Source of the DNA: Cristatella mucedo
Taxonomy: Eukaryota > Bryozoa > Phylactolaemata > Cristatellidae
Direction: 5' to 3'
DNA: 64,000 nucleotides
Assembly (NCBI GenBank): GCA_009760855.2
Contig: WPIO01000084.1
Location: 576,001 to 640,000, forward strand
Made by a program: the position numbers and the translations under genes. Shown here piece by piece: positions 33,050 through 46,300 of the stretch (positions are counted from its first letter, which is position 1; each line of letters opens with the position of its first letter). The notes under the pieces are model-generated. The model was given only the letters and a program-made list of their open reading frames with translations. It was not told the origin of the DNA and ran no database searches.

Positions 33050-33885
33050 CGGCCACCTTTGGGAGAAAAACAATAATAGATGACATCCACAGATGGATGG
33101 CCGCAAATTTTCTTAAACTAAACGCTGATAAGACTAACTTATTAATTATGGGCAAACCCAGTGTGATTCAGAAATTGGAAATGCTGACGCTCAAAATTGG
33201 CTCTGCCAGCATATCTCCTGTTGAATCAGCTCGAAATCTAAGTGATCTTTTCCAAAGTGACCTCTTTTTAGACGACTACATGAGCTCCACAATCAAGTCA
33301 GCCCACTTTCAAATACATAACATTGCATACAATTTGGGCTTGTTTAGACAGCGATACCACATCTAAGTTGGTCCATGCATTTGTGACATCCCGTCTTGAC
33401 TTCTGTAACTCATTGCTTACTGGTCTGCCAGCAAGTGCAATCAGGCGCATACAGCTGGTGCAAAACTCTGCAACTAGGCTTGTCTGTCGTAAGCGTCGAT
33501 GTTGACACATCAAACCACTTCTCGCCAACCTGCACTGGCTACCAGTCAAGCAACGGATTGACTTCAAGATTTTCTCGCTCAATTTTAGGTCACTTCATTC
33601 TTTGGCTCCAGCCTATCTCTCAGATTTACTCCCCCATCAGGCCAAGCATCGTACCACCCGCTTTTCGGAATCCAAATGTTTACCAATACCTCGGACAAAC
33701 CTCAAATCCTTTGGAGACCGTGCATTTACTTCGTATGCTCCCAAAGCCTGGAACTGACTGGATGTTCTTCATGAACTTCATGTTGTTTATCAAGCATGAT
33801 ATTACTCACCATTCAATCGTGTTTACATTTGCAGCAAATGTAAAGTGCCTAGAAAGAGATTGAGTTCTCTTAGGGTGCTTGAGAC
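33050..33885 (+). repeat. LINE family A, 3' copy abutting the LTR element
   Basis: Reads W-M-A-A-N-F-L-K-L-N-A-D-K-T-N-L-L-I-M-G at about 33095-33150, SSTIKSAHFQ near 33280, VTSRLDFCNSLLTGLP near 33385, then in another frame the HWLPV-type block and to 'APKAWN' near 33755. A block normally following (SLPT... to the UTR) is deleted near 33760. The 3' UTR reaches 'gagttctcttagggtgctt' and stops at 33880-33885, where the LTR begins; the tail of the family is missing. Confidence 0.8.
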
Positions 33886-34191
33886 TGTTGAGTGATGTAG
33901 ATGCCCCTCCCATTGCCGTTCAACTCTGGTAATCTTGCGGGAGGTCCATTGTACTGGACACTTCCGGTACCGGGTGGGCCTTAATAATAATAATACATTT
34001 GATATAGCGTTCTTAAAGAACTCAATCTCTTTCTAAGCACTTTAAGTTTGCTTCAAAGGAGGCGCGATCGAATGGTCAGTGGTAGCATGCTCAATGAACA
34101 ACAAGAATTACTAGGTTAGGTGTGACATGCCCAGGCTCAGACGTGATCTCTGCTATGCTCGTGTGTTATCACTCGTACCATACTATTAACA
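33886..34191 (+). repeat. 5' LTR, interrupted by a LINE family A tail
   Basis: Starts TGTTGAGTGATG, includes 'gcgggaggtccattgta' and 'ggtaccgggtgggccttaat', and ends 'tactattaaca'. Alignment by eye with the 3' LTR shows an extra block at about 33988-34140, a minus-oriented LINE family A 3' end. The next bases TGGTGGCAGCGG (34192-34203) look like a tRNA primer-binding site; I do not assign the tRNA. Confidence 0.8.
33988..34140 (-). repeat. LINE family A 3' tail inserted in the 5' LTR
   Basis: (TAA)n then 'catttgatatagcgttct', 'aaagaactcaatctctttct' and the UTR words 'ggtagcatgctcaatgaaca'. Absent from the 3' LTR, so it inserted after the LTR element did. The target lies within 'ttaataa', which hides the exact boundary. 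Confidence 0.8.
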
Positions 34192-34984
34192 TGGTGGCAG
34201 CGGTCTAAGTGACTACCAGGATCTTCTGTTAGTAAGAGGCGAGCATTTTATATATTTTCCTGGTCTACGAACTTCAACGGTTCCGGTATACAAGTATAGA
34301 GACCACATGGAGGACTTGTGGCTTTCGGTTACCCCGTCAGTGATGTGTACCAGATCTTGTCGGTGCTTTTGTGAAATGGAAACGCCAGCTGGTGATTTGC
34401 ATGTTCGCAAGCAGTTCGGCAGATAAGCCAGCAGCCACATATGTGGTTATCGTTTTACACTGCACCGGCCCAGCCGTACTGGAGCTATCGGAGCAGTTTA
34501 CGTATGATAAGGAGTCCAACAGCTATGATCCAGACAATTTTTTTTAAAAGATCGAAGCGTATTGCACTCAACGGAAAAGCGAGTTACTGCAAAGTTGCCG
34601 GTACTGAAATATGCGTTCGCTGCACCGTTTGAATCGTTCTGTCGGCGCAATGGTCGCAGGCGAAACTGTGCCATTTTGAGGACACGGATCGTGCGAACAG
34701 GGATAAATTGGTTTTCAGTGTAGAGCGCCTGTCGCAAGAACTGCTTTTACGGGAATCTGCACTAATGCTACAGTTGGCAACTAATATTTGAAACTCGTTC
34801 GAAACCACTCGCAAAACAGTGCATGAAATGAGCGGTCAGGCTTCGAGGATTCAGAACTCTATCAGCTAAAACTGAGGTGGTTGCTGCACAGCCGCAGGGT
34901 CAACAGCAGTTCTCAGTTTTTGCGTGAAAAATTTCGACCTCGGGTAACCCAAATGTTGCTACGCCTGGGCGGAAAGAGCTGGAC

Positions 34985-35138
34985 TGTCAACATTGTGGTC
35001 TGGGACACAGAGCTGGGCGAGCAGATTGCCCTACTCAAGGACGCCGCTGCCACAAGTGCAACAGTCTCCACCATTTCAGTCGTAGGTGCAGCGCTAGACT
35101 GAACCATGTGCAGGGAGGTGATGATGATTTCAAATGAA
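34985..35138 (+). pseudogene. Gag zinc-knuckle region of the LTR element
   Basis: In this frame: C-Q-H-C-G-L-G-H-R-A-G-R-A-D-C (first knuckle, C-x2-C-x3-H-x5-C) followed by C-H-K-C-N-S-L-H-H-F-S-R-R-C (C-x2-C-x4-H-x4-C, or with the neighbouring His). Double knuckles of this kind are usual at the end of gag in Ty3/gypsy elements. Upstream gag (34210-34980) is broken by several stops. The following protease is in another frame. Confidence 0.7.
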
Positions 35139-35663
35139 GACACGATGCAAATTTTTGAGGTTGGAGCGAGTTGTTGGAATATGGGCATCACGGTTCTGAT
35201 GGCGGTCAATTATGCTGAAGTGCGCTTCCAACTAGATACAAGTGCTGACGTTAACACTATTAATCAGCGTTTTTTCAGGAAACATCAGATCGTGGGAACA
35301 TCACAAAACCTTATGTCTAGGAACTGCGGTTTTGTTGTGCCAGTCGGGAGAGCCGACCTGGCCGTGACAAACCCGAAGGGGGGTACCAAGACTGTCGTGC
35401 AGTTCATCTTTGTTTACGATGGCCTTACATGCTTGCTCGGCACAAGAGCCATTCAGGCCTTGGCGTTGATGACTGTGTACACTGAACTTTTTATATTTCA
35501 CAAGTATAGATTACTGACAAGAATGACTTCTGTCACCTGGGTGTTGCCAGATTTTACATCAACTCTAGGATGCGCCCCGAGGTACTACCATGCCGAATGG
35601 GAGGTGGACCGCCACCTTCATCTAGCAATGGCCAAACGTCTGCGCAGCAGCCTCGACAGTTAG
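35106..35663 (+). pseudogene. Retropepsin-like protease remnant of the LTR element
   Basis: 185-codon open frame. Residues 41-53 read F-Q-L-D-T-S-A-D-V-N-T-I-N, the aspartic protease active-site motif with D-T-S in place of the usual D-T-G. A hydrophobic L-L-G-T-R-A-I near residue 117 fits the second conserved protease motif (the I/L-L-G-x-x block). From about residue 140 the sequence no longer fits protease and appears to be the far 3' end of pol, so a deletion junction lies near 35500-35570. Members of this family normally continue with reverse transcriptase here. Confidence 0.7.
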
Positions 35664-36085
35664 AAAGTCCTACGACTCCAGTGCACGAGATCTGAGCTCA
35701 CTCATTATTGGCCAAGTATTTTCTACAAGAGGACTGCTTCTGACAAGCAGCCTCGAGAAGGCACCGTCACGGCTACACAGGGCAACAGGTCATACACCAT
35801 ACAGGACCGAGCCTGAACGTTCTACCGACAGAACCAGCGACATATTTATGCCAAACCAAGTACAGCGGAGCAAGATCACTCAGGCATAGACGTGACTCTG
35901 TGGAGCAAAACCAGGGAGCCATCGAGCAATAACCATCAACCACCGCCGGCGAAGGGAGATATGACCGCGTTACGGAAAGCGGAAACGAATACAGGCCTAG
36001 CTCCTAACCAACTAAAAACAGCGAGCTCGGCCGACGCGACCTAGTCGAGTTCCAACATGGCAAGGGGATTTCGCGCTTTCATAAC

Positions 36086-36095
36086 AAAGGGAGGA
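36086..36095 (+). promoter_or_regulatory. Polypurine tract of the LTR element
   Basis: AAAGGGAGGA directly precedes the 3' LTR start TGTTGA, the expected position for plus-strand priming. Confidence 0.75.
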
Positions 36096-36485
36096 TGTTG
36101 AAAGATGCAGGTGCCCCGCCCATTGTTGTGTAACTCCCGGTAGCGGGAGGTCCATTGTACCAGCCGCTACCGGTACCAGGGCCTTAATAAACGTGGTCTC
36201 TGCTATGCAATGCAATGTAATGTATCTCCGTCTGTAACTCCACAACGCTATAAAGACAACGTGGGTGTTACGCAGGAGAGTTTTGTATAGCACACTCACA
36301 GCCTAAGCAGCTTTCGGTAAGCATTCGGTAGCTAACAGACTTCGTCTCACGAAACAAAGAGAAAGTGGGAAGCATAGCAGAGTCAGGAGAGCAGTTGAGG
36401 TAGTGAATAGCATGGAAGTAGCAGCTCAGGACCGCTGAAAAGGATGCTATACTCGTGTTTTATCATTCCTACTGCACTATCAACA
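36096..36485 (+). repeat. 3' LTR, interrupted by a LINE family B fragment
   Basis: Starts TGTTGAAAGATG and ends 'gcactatcaaca'. The piece 36207-36444 is a minus-oriented family B 3' end. It is flanked by 'tgctat' at 36201-36206 and 36445-36450, a 6-bp target-site duplication. The 5' LTR lacks this insertion. Confidence 0.85.
36207..36444 (-). repeat. LINE family B 3' end inserted in the 3' LTR
   Basis: Begins with 'caatgcaatgtaatgtatct' (the tail), followed by 'gtaactccacaa', 'tgggtgttacgcaggagag' and 'agcagctcaggaccgctgaa', all shared with the family B copies at 28.5 and 59.0 kb. About 240 bp, 5'-truncated. Confidence 0.9.
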
Positions 36486-38190
<1,705 letters not shown>

Positions 38191-38499
38191 TCTCTGGTAG
38201 CCGACAAAACAGTCGTACTGGTTTACCTTGTTAGCTTAAATATCACATATAAAATAGGCATTTATTCTCATACTTTGCCCATATTTGAATCGAATTCTTG
38301 AGTGGCGATTTGAAGTCGAGTTTCAATAGTCCTGCGTTGAATGTATTGAATGCCATAGTTTTAGCAAAATTTCTGAAATTATTTCCACTTGAGCTTGTAC
38401 TGCTTAAATTTAAAAACAAACCATCTGTGTACTTACACCAATTTATTTGGGTCTATCTAATAAGTTATTAAAGATTATCAGTTAAATGTATTTTCTAAG
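38191..38499. other. Unassigned AT-rich stretch
   Basis: No repeat or exon recognised; ends with 'gtattttctaag' at 38499, a candidate splice acceptor. Confidence 0.4.
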
Positions 38500-38641
38500 C
38501 ATATTTAATTTTGAAGGAGGCTGCATACCGAGATGACGATGACTCAAGCACTGCAAGTTCAGTAGGAAATTTTGAGGAGGCAGACGAAAAACCTGAAACG
38601 GGGAACTTACTTACTAATCGGAAAAGAAAAGCGATACTCAC
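38500..38641 (+). CDS. Possible exon: acidic, charged segment (candidate gene B N-terminus)
   Basis: An open frame between an acceptor-like 'ttttctaag' and a donor CTCAC|gtaagc. It reads Y-L-I-L-K-E-A-A-Y-R-D-D-D-D-S-S-T-A-S-S, then G-N-F-E-E-A-D-E-K-P-E-T-G-N-L-L, then N-R-K-R-K-A-I-L. Such charged composition is rare in random AT-rich DNA. CD20-like proteins start with a hydrophilic cytosolic segment, so this may belong to gene B. However it ends in phase 2 and gene B's next known exon starts in phase 0, so another exon would be needed between them. Confidence 0.35.
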
Positions 38642-39499
38642 GTAAGCCGATTAAAATTAACAGATGAGTAGTCTAAACATAGCATTTTTAATAAATCTTT
38701 TTTGATAGTCCATAGTGTTTACTATTTTTGAGAACCCTTTGGCAAATCAAAAGCAATTGCTATTAAAGGGCAATACAGTGTACATGATCTAAGCAGATAA
38801 TTTCTATATGTATATCCACCATTATAAAACTGTTATCAAGTCTAGAGACACTATGCTCCTTAATTCTAACGTTTCACATTGCTCTAAACGTTGCATTTGT
38901 TCATCTTATATCAAGGGTTCATCATTTTTGGAGAGTCTTTCTATAACACTTCGCATTTCAACTTCTCCTGTTCACACTCTTGTCCAAAAGACGATATGCT
39001 ACACTCTCTACCTCGGCTCCACAGCAAGCAGAGAGATGGCTGACTGTCAGCCCCTTTGGCTCGTCAGATTCCGTTGCAATTTAATTGTCGCCATAGGGCG
39101 CACTGATTTTGGTATGATGATTCTCACTTAAAACCCCCTGGTGGTTTGCTTTAAACGTGTTTAAATGGCGTACTCTAGTCAATTTTTTAACTTAAATATT
39201 TAAATGGCGTACTCTTGTAAAGGCTTCTTCCGGTTGAACGAATCGCTGATCATGTGCAGCTAATACGGTATCATGTGATACAACAGCAAAGCGTTTGGCA
39301 GTTCACCTCATTGTGCTCGATAGTGCACTAACTTTTGATTGTTTATTCTTTTGATTAAATACTATGATTTTATATTTAAAGCTTAACTTCAATACCTATC
39401 TATTTAAAAGGCTGTGGTAGGAAATTATAGATTACTATGTCACCGAAACTGTCAGTTTTTGGGTTTACAATAACATATAAACATTTCTTACCAGGGCAG
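38642..39499. other. Unassigned; no gene recognised
   Basis: A 107-codon frame at 38808-39131 has no known motif. 38935-39130 is less AT-rich and may be an old element fragment. Confidence 0.35.
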
Positions 39500-40865
39500 A
39501 GCCTCTCGACTGTTTCTCCTAGATTTCCCAACACCGATTAACAAAACTGGCTACCAGGTCCTTCTGTAGCACCTCGCGATACGCCTAGCTATTAGAGACA
39601 CCGAGCTTAACCTAGATCACATCACAGTGACAGATGGCAGAGTGTACGTGGCAGTCGGTCATACAGGGTGTCATTGATTTATTTGTACATCATGGTTCGA
39701 TCTTAGGCCCACTTGTATGCATTACCTATCTGTAATCTCTGTCTGTCAAGTTTCATGACCAGACTCTGTCTTGGCTCTCTAGTCTATGCGGATAATACTA
39801 GGCGTAACCTGCCCTTTGACCCATTTGAGACTTGCTCAACATCCGACTAACTTAAATCCAACATACTTAATTCCTTTGCAGCCTCTATAGAAGACATTAC
39901 TTTCCTCGATTGCAACTAAATTTCTTAAGAAAACGAGAAAACGATGATAAAACAAATGTAGTAGTTATTGGAAAGCCTAGTTGTATCCTCATTTTTTAGG
40001 ACCCATTATCAACATTGGTTCATCTGGCATGACTTCAGTGACGTCTACTCCTAATCTGGGGTTGCTATGAGACAATAAAGTGTCATTAGATGAGCATATT
40101 GACTCATTTATCAATTCGGTTTACCTTCAGCTTAGGGAACAGTGCCAAATCTTAGCTTACTCAGAACGAAATCGTATCAGATAATCTAGGTCATGCTCTT
40201 TAAGATATCACTTCTAGATTACTGTAATTTCCTTCCTTAGGGTCTTTTGGCTTGTGTCTTTAATCGTGTGCAATAGGAAAACATTCGCCTGCTAGTACGG
40301 AATGTTATCAACAGTAAAGACGCCACATCATACGTTTTCAGCGAAAGCTCGACTGACTCCCTGCCAAGCATTGAATCGACTTTAAGACAACCTCAGTCGG
40401 TTTGCAGATTGCTTTACTCGCTTGCGCCAGCTTGTCTATCCGACCTCCTCGCTCCTGTCATGCACTTTCTCTCACTTTCGCTCCTGTGCTCATTGCTCCA
40501 TCTCTGTCGCTAGATATAAATCCTTTGTTGATTTGGAAGGCCTTCAGCTTGAATGAATCCAAAATCTGTCACTGGCTGGTGGCTGGTGGCTTGTGGCTTT
40601 AACCATTAAATGCAATGACTTTGCATTATTTTAGCTAAAGATGCTTCTGTTCCTGCTTCTCAGCTTCCCCTCCTCGTTCCCTGAGTGCTTGCGTTTTTCT
40701 TCCCGCTCGCTCTGTGCGCTTACATGTGCGCGATTCTGTGCGTTGTACCAGCTGGGGGTCTTCAAATTGAGTCTCTCTAAGGAGTTATTGAAGCGTCCGG
40801 ATATAGTGACTTAGGTTTATTATGGCCTTGCACAAACGGTGTATTCGTATTGTTGTTATTAATTA
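39500..40865 (+). repeat. Degenerate CR1/L2-type LINE copy
   Basis: Pieces of the reverse transcriptase C-terminal half in broken frames: palm-like Y-A-D-N-T near 39790 (YADD-type box, second Asp lost), a thumb-like region near 39900, L-L-D-Y-C-N near 40215, then L-A-P-A-C-L-S-D-L-L near 40425 and a tail region ending 'tattgttgttattaatt' near 40865. More diverged than the copies called family A; it may be a third subfamily. Confidence 0.55.
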
Positions 40866-42489
40866 CCGGAGCCCAGGGTGATTTCTTGAGCGCTTTAGTA
40901 GGCTTGCCTAAGGATGGGGCTTGTTTGCTTTTACATGCTTGACACCGTGCATGTCATTAACCATTGGTTATTGGGTACTCAAACTGAGCCTTAAAGGATC
41001 TTTAGAGATATTTAGTAGTCTAATGTTGCTATATGAATAACTGATCATTAGAACATTATTAAATTGTCAAGTCTTTCAACTTTCTAGTTGATCCCAAGTC
41101 TTTAGGTTTCAGCACGTTTGGTTTGCATTTCTTTTATTTTATACTTAGTCTGCCTTCAACTATGATATCAATCACAGCTGATGGGATTCTGTGGTCTAAC
41201 CTATACAATTATCAGTATATAAAATTCCGTGAAATTAGAAATAGTGGTGAACCAAGATGACAATTGTCTTTCTGATTTTAGCTTGTAAAGCTAATTATTT
41301 GGCACTTCACTGACTCCGAAGTGCAGTATTTTGTCTTCCCTGTGTAATACATTACCACCGTTGGCTGTCACGTGTTTTTTTTAGATGTTAGCGATTTCCC
41401 ACGCCAGTTCACTGTTAAATCATGATTCAATCCAAGATGTCAATGGTAAATTCAAATCCTTGTATTTATTGTTTGTTGAAAAATATCTGCAGGTTAATTA
41501 TGTTTCCCCTTACTGCGGTAGTACATGTGCAGTAAGCACTCTTGAAGCGATTAAAGGCATGCAATGGCTGAATCAAGATGCTACGTAATTATAAATAGAA
41601 TATACATTTTACACTGAGGCATATCTACATTAAATATACATCGCTTCTCATGCAAGCGCACCTGCAGTAAACAGTTAGCCCTGGCATGCCAAGAATATAT
41701 CAGTGTCAAGACATTTATAAATCTACTTACTAACAAAAATTAATGTTAGCACTCTAAATGAACAACAGTATCAAAATTCCGGACGAATGATTGGATAACA
41801 TAGCGTGAGCCCTGCTATGCCATACAGAGGATGTTTTCGAACTACCTCGAAGCTAGAATTGTATTAGCGCTAAGCTAAAAACCTACTAGTGTCTAGAGGA
41901 AATCATTTTTAGGTTGAAGAGCCGGTCAAATAATCAAGTTTCCCTTGAATATTCACCTTGAAGTGGCTTCTGAATACTCAAGCATACACAGATAGTTCTG
42001 CTGCGTTATCACTGCTGCATTTTTTCCAAGAGCTGTGGTTCGAGAAAAATTTCACTGTATCATCCTGGTCTGTTGTCTGCATGGCACTTAGAACCTTCGC
42101 AGGTGTCTATATGTTCATCCACCTGACAAGACCAGAACTGGTTCTACTTTTACGCTCGAATGACTAATTGATTAAAACGAATTGGATGCTTGCTGTTATT
42201 AATTCAATTCACACTTAGGATGGTCAGTTTAAATGAAATCACCTGAAGATAATTTTTAAATCAATTACCTGACAACTCCACCAGAATAACATATTTTTAA
42301 TCCCCCGTCCGGGCTAATAAATCTTTACTTTCACCTGGCTGAGCATTAATTTCTTCTTAAAGCGATTCTTAAGTAGAAAACTTTACTGAATTTAGGCATC
42401 CACCAATCTGGTGTTTTTTATAAGGATTTAGTTGTCAATACTAAAGGCTGCTCAAACAAGCGTAAGTCAGCTACATCATTCACTTTTTT
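40866..42489. other. Unassigned stretch with some exon-like signals
   Basis: 41371-41384 is a strong pyrimidine tract with AG followed by an open frame (41385-41588). 41958-42167 is open and hydrophobic in part (TVSSWSVVCMALRTFAGVYM). Neither has matching donors in the right phase to link to gene B, so neither is called. Confidence 0.3.
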
Positions 42490-42960
42490 TTAGTGTTTAA
42501 CCTAGTGCGATTTCCTTTATTCAGGACTCCTGGCCAGTGCCATTAATCGTCTGCAACTGGTGTATAATTAATCAGCTCGTCTGCTCTATCTTCACCGGCA
42601 TCTTTGCCACATCGCACCCTAGATGTCTGAATTTCACTGGCTCCTACCTAACTACTGAAATGACTTCAAGATAGACTCACTGGCTAGCTGATCGCTTCAC
42701 TCACCTGCACCAGCCTATCTATGAGACATCATTCCTTTTTCAGTGTACTCTCGTACGATGAGCTCCTCAACTTTCAGTCGCCTTACCTTTGCTCGCACTA
42801 AATTGAAATTCTTGGGTGGTCATTTGTTTCCTTTGTGAGCACCAATAAGTCTTTACCTAGCTAAGGCTTCTCTCAACACCGGCACTGAATTTGCATCATT
42901 TAAATCTCGGCTACAGAGACTTTTTGTTCTGCTCAGCTTTCCCTTCTCTCTTTAAGCTTG
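42490..42960 (+). repeat. Degenerate CR1/L2-type LINE 3' fragment
   Basis: Broken frames with ..SGLLASAINRLQLV.. near 42525, F-H-W-L-L near 42635, A-P-A-Y-L near 42710 and the F-A-S-F-K-S-R-L-Q-R-L-F end near 42900. Resembles the 39.5-kb copy in divergence. Confidence 0.55.
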
Positions 42961-43353
42961 TACGTTGGTCTTTTTCGTTTTTTCGAACTTACCAGTGCAT
43001 GAGTCAGTGCATTCTGCTAACCAGGATCTAAATAAATAGCCAGTGGTTATGCAGGTCTTCCTGTGCGACTTGTCTAAGCATGTCGCCTTGCTTGTCATTA
43101 ATTCTTGGTTGTGGCATCTCTTTAAAACAGTTGATGAGTACATGGATAGAGCTTCAGCTCTCTTGGGATTAAAAATAAACCCTATCACTCTACACGACTG
43201 CGAAGTCGCTTGCTCAGAACTTTCTACTACGGCGCTACCACGTAAAAGAGCTCATCTGCTGTCTCCTGTGGGAGATAAGTCTTGGTTACTTGGCTGAATT
43301 ATATCAAATTCTCACTGTGACTAGCAATGTAAAACCAACTGGGTAACGCCAAT

Positions 43354-43371
43354 ATGAGTGACGTAACCAAG
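43354..43371 (+). CDS. Gene B candidate first coding exon
   Basis: ATG AGT GAC GTA ACC AAG followed by gtaaat, phase 0, giving MSDVTK joined to the next exon across a 386-bp intron. No acceptor lies just upstream, so it would be an initial exon. A start here would leave the protein without TM1, unusual for this family; an upstream TM1 exon joined directly to 43758 is the alternative. Confidence 0.3.
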
Positions 43372-46300
43372 GTAAATATCAAATAATTCTATACCACAAA
43401 AATGTTCTGCAAAACCGTTATACTTTTTTTGCGTTTACCCCACAAATAATCTATTCCAACATCAGCCCCTTGACTGCTTATGCCAATGATGGCATGCTAC
43501 AAGACCAGTGTTGGTAATTATTGGGCTCAAAACGAAAAGTAACAGAGCAGGGCAATATTGTGTGCGATGCAGCTGTCAAAGATGATTTTTCAATTTAGCT
43601 ACTTTTTTAGAGGCTGCTTTTATATACTGTTAGAAAAGTGTAATATGTGCTGATGCTTGCATTAATATTATTATACAAAGGATTTTAATTTAATCCAAAT
43701 TTTTGTAGGTTTTCTGTCCTTCAACTGATCATCGGATCGTGTTCTATTTCTGTACAGGTGCCATTTACTTACTTAAATCCTTATGATTTCTTGGATTACC
43801 TTGCAGCTGGGATATGGTGCGGAGTGCTTGTAAGCATGTTTGATGCCCGCTCCTATTGCACTAGCATCCGCATTGAGTTTACCTGCAGTGGTTGTGATAA
43901 TTCACCTACTTCTACGTGTGCCGTCTGCCTTAAAGGAGAATATTGATTGACGATACATATTGCTATATACATTCCCACAATTTTCAGACGCGAAACGTTC
44001 TTTTTGGCAGTTTACGTTTGCAGGTCTTATAGGTTTCTTCGCTGGATGTTCGGACAACGGAGCAATGGTATGAAATTAACAGCTTGCGGTTATCTTTCTC
44101 GAACAGTGTCTAGTAAACACGGGCATTTGTTTCCTCATCAGCATTAAATGATTAATCCTCGAACCTTCAGACTTATTAATGAGAAGAGGCTAGCATCTAC
44201 ATTTCAATGAGTTTTAATAATAAATAATTGGTATAGAGCCCACGGAGAGCTTAATTACTTTCTAGACACTTTACATTGCCTTAGCGTTAGCACAATTGAA
44301 TGGTTAGTGGTGACATGCTCAATTTCACCAAGCATAAAATGGTTGGAAGTAACATGCACAGGGTCAGCATGCAAATATGGTTAGTGGCAGCATGCACAGT
44401 GTCAGAGTGGCAGCATACACAGTGTCAGCACGCATAAGCACACAGAGGACGAATCATACGGACCCAATAAATGCTTTTCGTGCACGTTCTTTTCACTGTC
44501 TCTTGGGTACAAAAAAGGGAACTTAGTGGTTTTGCAAAAGCATTACTGTAAAACCAGATTGCCATCAGTGGTAGCAACGGCCTATTCCTATTTTAAAGAG
44601 AAATGTGCGACACCGTACTGTTCGGTTTTCTACACAATAAATAACCTTACTTTCGTTTTTATGAAGACTATATTGCTAATTCCAACCTTTAAATTATTTA
44701 TTGGCTATATTTATATGAATTACTATGAAACTACTCTTAAGAGTATTTGTAACAGACTATAAATTCTACGAGGATCATATTTGCTGACTCCTGCATCCTG
44801 TTAAATAACTCAACATTACAAGATCTTCTATTAATACATTTAACAACGTAAGCTGTATAGAGTATACTTGTTGGTCTGATTATAAACTTCTTTTAATGCT
44901 ATGAGGGAGCATATTACTCAGGAAATCCGATAATACTCCTACGAGGGCTCAGACTGACCTAGTGGCCGCAGACTGTCTAGAGGTTGAGCAGCAGAAAGTG
45001 GTTTTAGGCGGATGACTCGGCAGTCCGACACTAATCCATGCACTGATGGCATCAGTGGGGACATCCATCTACCACAAACTGCCGCCAGCTGTTGGGAGGG
45101 TTCAAAACGAGCAATGACTTGACTGTGAAAAAACAATGGATGCAGGGAATACAAGGTCTGCAAGAGCGCACGGAGATGGATGAGGGCTAGATACCTCAAC
45201 AACGGAAGCCGTCTAGAGTGATTAGACTGGGCTGTGCCTGTGTGGTTTCTGAATAAATTGCTTGATGTTGGATCCAGGAGACTTGTTGCTCGATGGCGCT
45301 ACCCAGCCCAAAGACAGGTCGGGCAGAGGACTGTCAACAATTATAAAAATTTCTGAATTTGTAAAATGATTTTAAAATGATCCCCGTAAGGACCAGCTTC
45401 TGACTGTAGTAGTCTGCTTTTCCTGAAGAAATTCTTGTCACACAATGTTCCAAAGTATAATTGGCAAAAGAAATTTAGAATTATAATCAGTTGTGTATTT
45501 TGAATATAGACAGCTTACCTTGGGGTGAGCTAACACGTAAGGCACACTTTATTCGCTCATCGTTTCAGATAATTTGGACACTGGTTTTAAACTTAATAAA
45601 TTCATTAGTCGTGTGGTTACTGGCCGTAGTATCATCCCTTTCACTCGACTACGGATTTCAGAGACAGCTCTATTGTGAGGACTCGAAAAATTGCGTAAGT
45701 AACTTTGAGCAATTACTATCTGTGCTCGTTGCGATAGCTCTAAGACTTGGCATCTGCCTATATAATGTTCGATATACGTGAGTCTTGAATGTTCACACCT
45801 GTAAACGGAATTCACCGCTGGTTCATTAACCGGCGATGACCAAAGGAGAGCAAGCCCAGACTGGCACTATCTATAAGCACCCTATTTGCTATGAATCACA
45901 GTTCCTTTTAATTTTTTGAGGATTGGTTTGTACGGTCATTAGATCGAGTGATATTTACCTGTATAGCCACTTTGAATGTGCATTAACATTAAAATTATCA
46001 TTATAACGCATTGACATTTTAAGTGAGAGGCGACATTGCACTATAGCATCGCGTCTTAGCTCAGGGTAAGGTGCTCCCTCTACACGACCTAGTTCATGGG
46101 TTTGAACCTAGCAGTGGTCGATCCTTTACTGACCACTAAAAGCAGTGCTGATGGCTATGACGGCTCTTCCGCTATTATATAAAATGAGGCTGTTAATTCA
46201 GCTGACCTTGTTTAGCAGGGCCGGCTCAGCAGCCAGATCAGCTAAAACTAAATGTCCACCTTTCAAAGCAAAGGTGGATTCTCCATGATTCATCAGGGGA

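Larger units (their letters stand above)
33886..36485 (+). mobile_element. Ty3/gypsy-type LTR retrotransposon, internally deleted and disrupted
   Basis: A 2.6-kb element: 5' LTR 33886-34191, primer-binding-like site from 34192, decayed gag with two zinc knuckles (34985-35089), a retropepsin-like protease (about 35210-35500), then a short 3' region, a purine tract at 36086-36095 and the 3' LTR 36096-36485. No reverse transcriptase, RNase H or integrase core is present between protease and 3' LTR. LTRs start TGTTGA and end AACA in both copies. Each LTR is only about 150 bp once the LINE insertions inside are removed. No target-site duplication was found ('gagac' before, 'tatac' after). The many frame breaks show it is dead. 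Confidence 0.8.

Noticed and set aside
35106-35663. Host aspartic protease gene
   Set aside because: It sits between LTRs and after gag zinc knuckles, and its motif is of retropepsin type, so it belongs to the LTR element.
41385-41444. Exon after a strong pyrimidine tract, starting with ATG
   Set aside because: The open codons have no recognisable pattern and the donor gtaaat leaves phase 1, which does not fit the next exon.
41958-42167. Hydrophobic frame that might be gene B's TM1 exon
   Set aside because: No canonical donor in the phase needed to join 43758; the acceptor phases also disagree with the 38.5-kb island.
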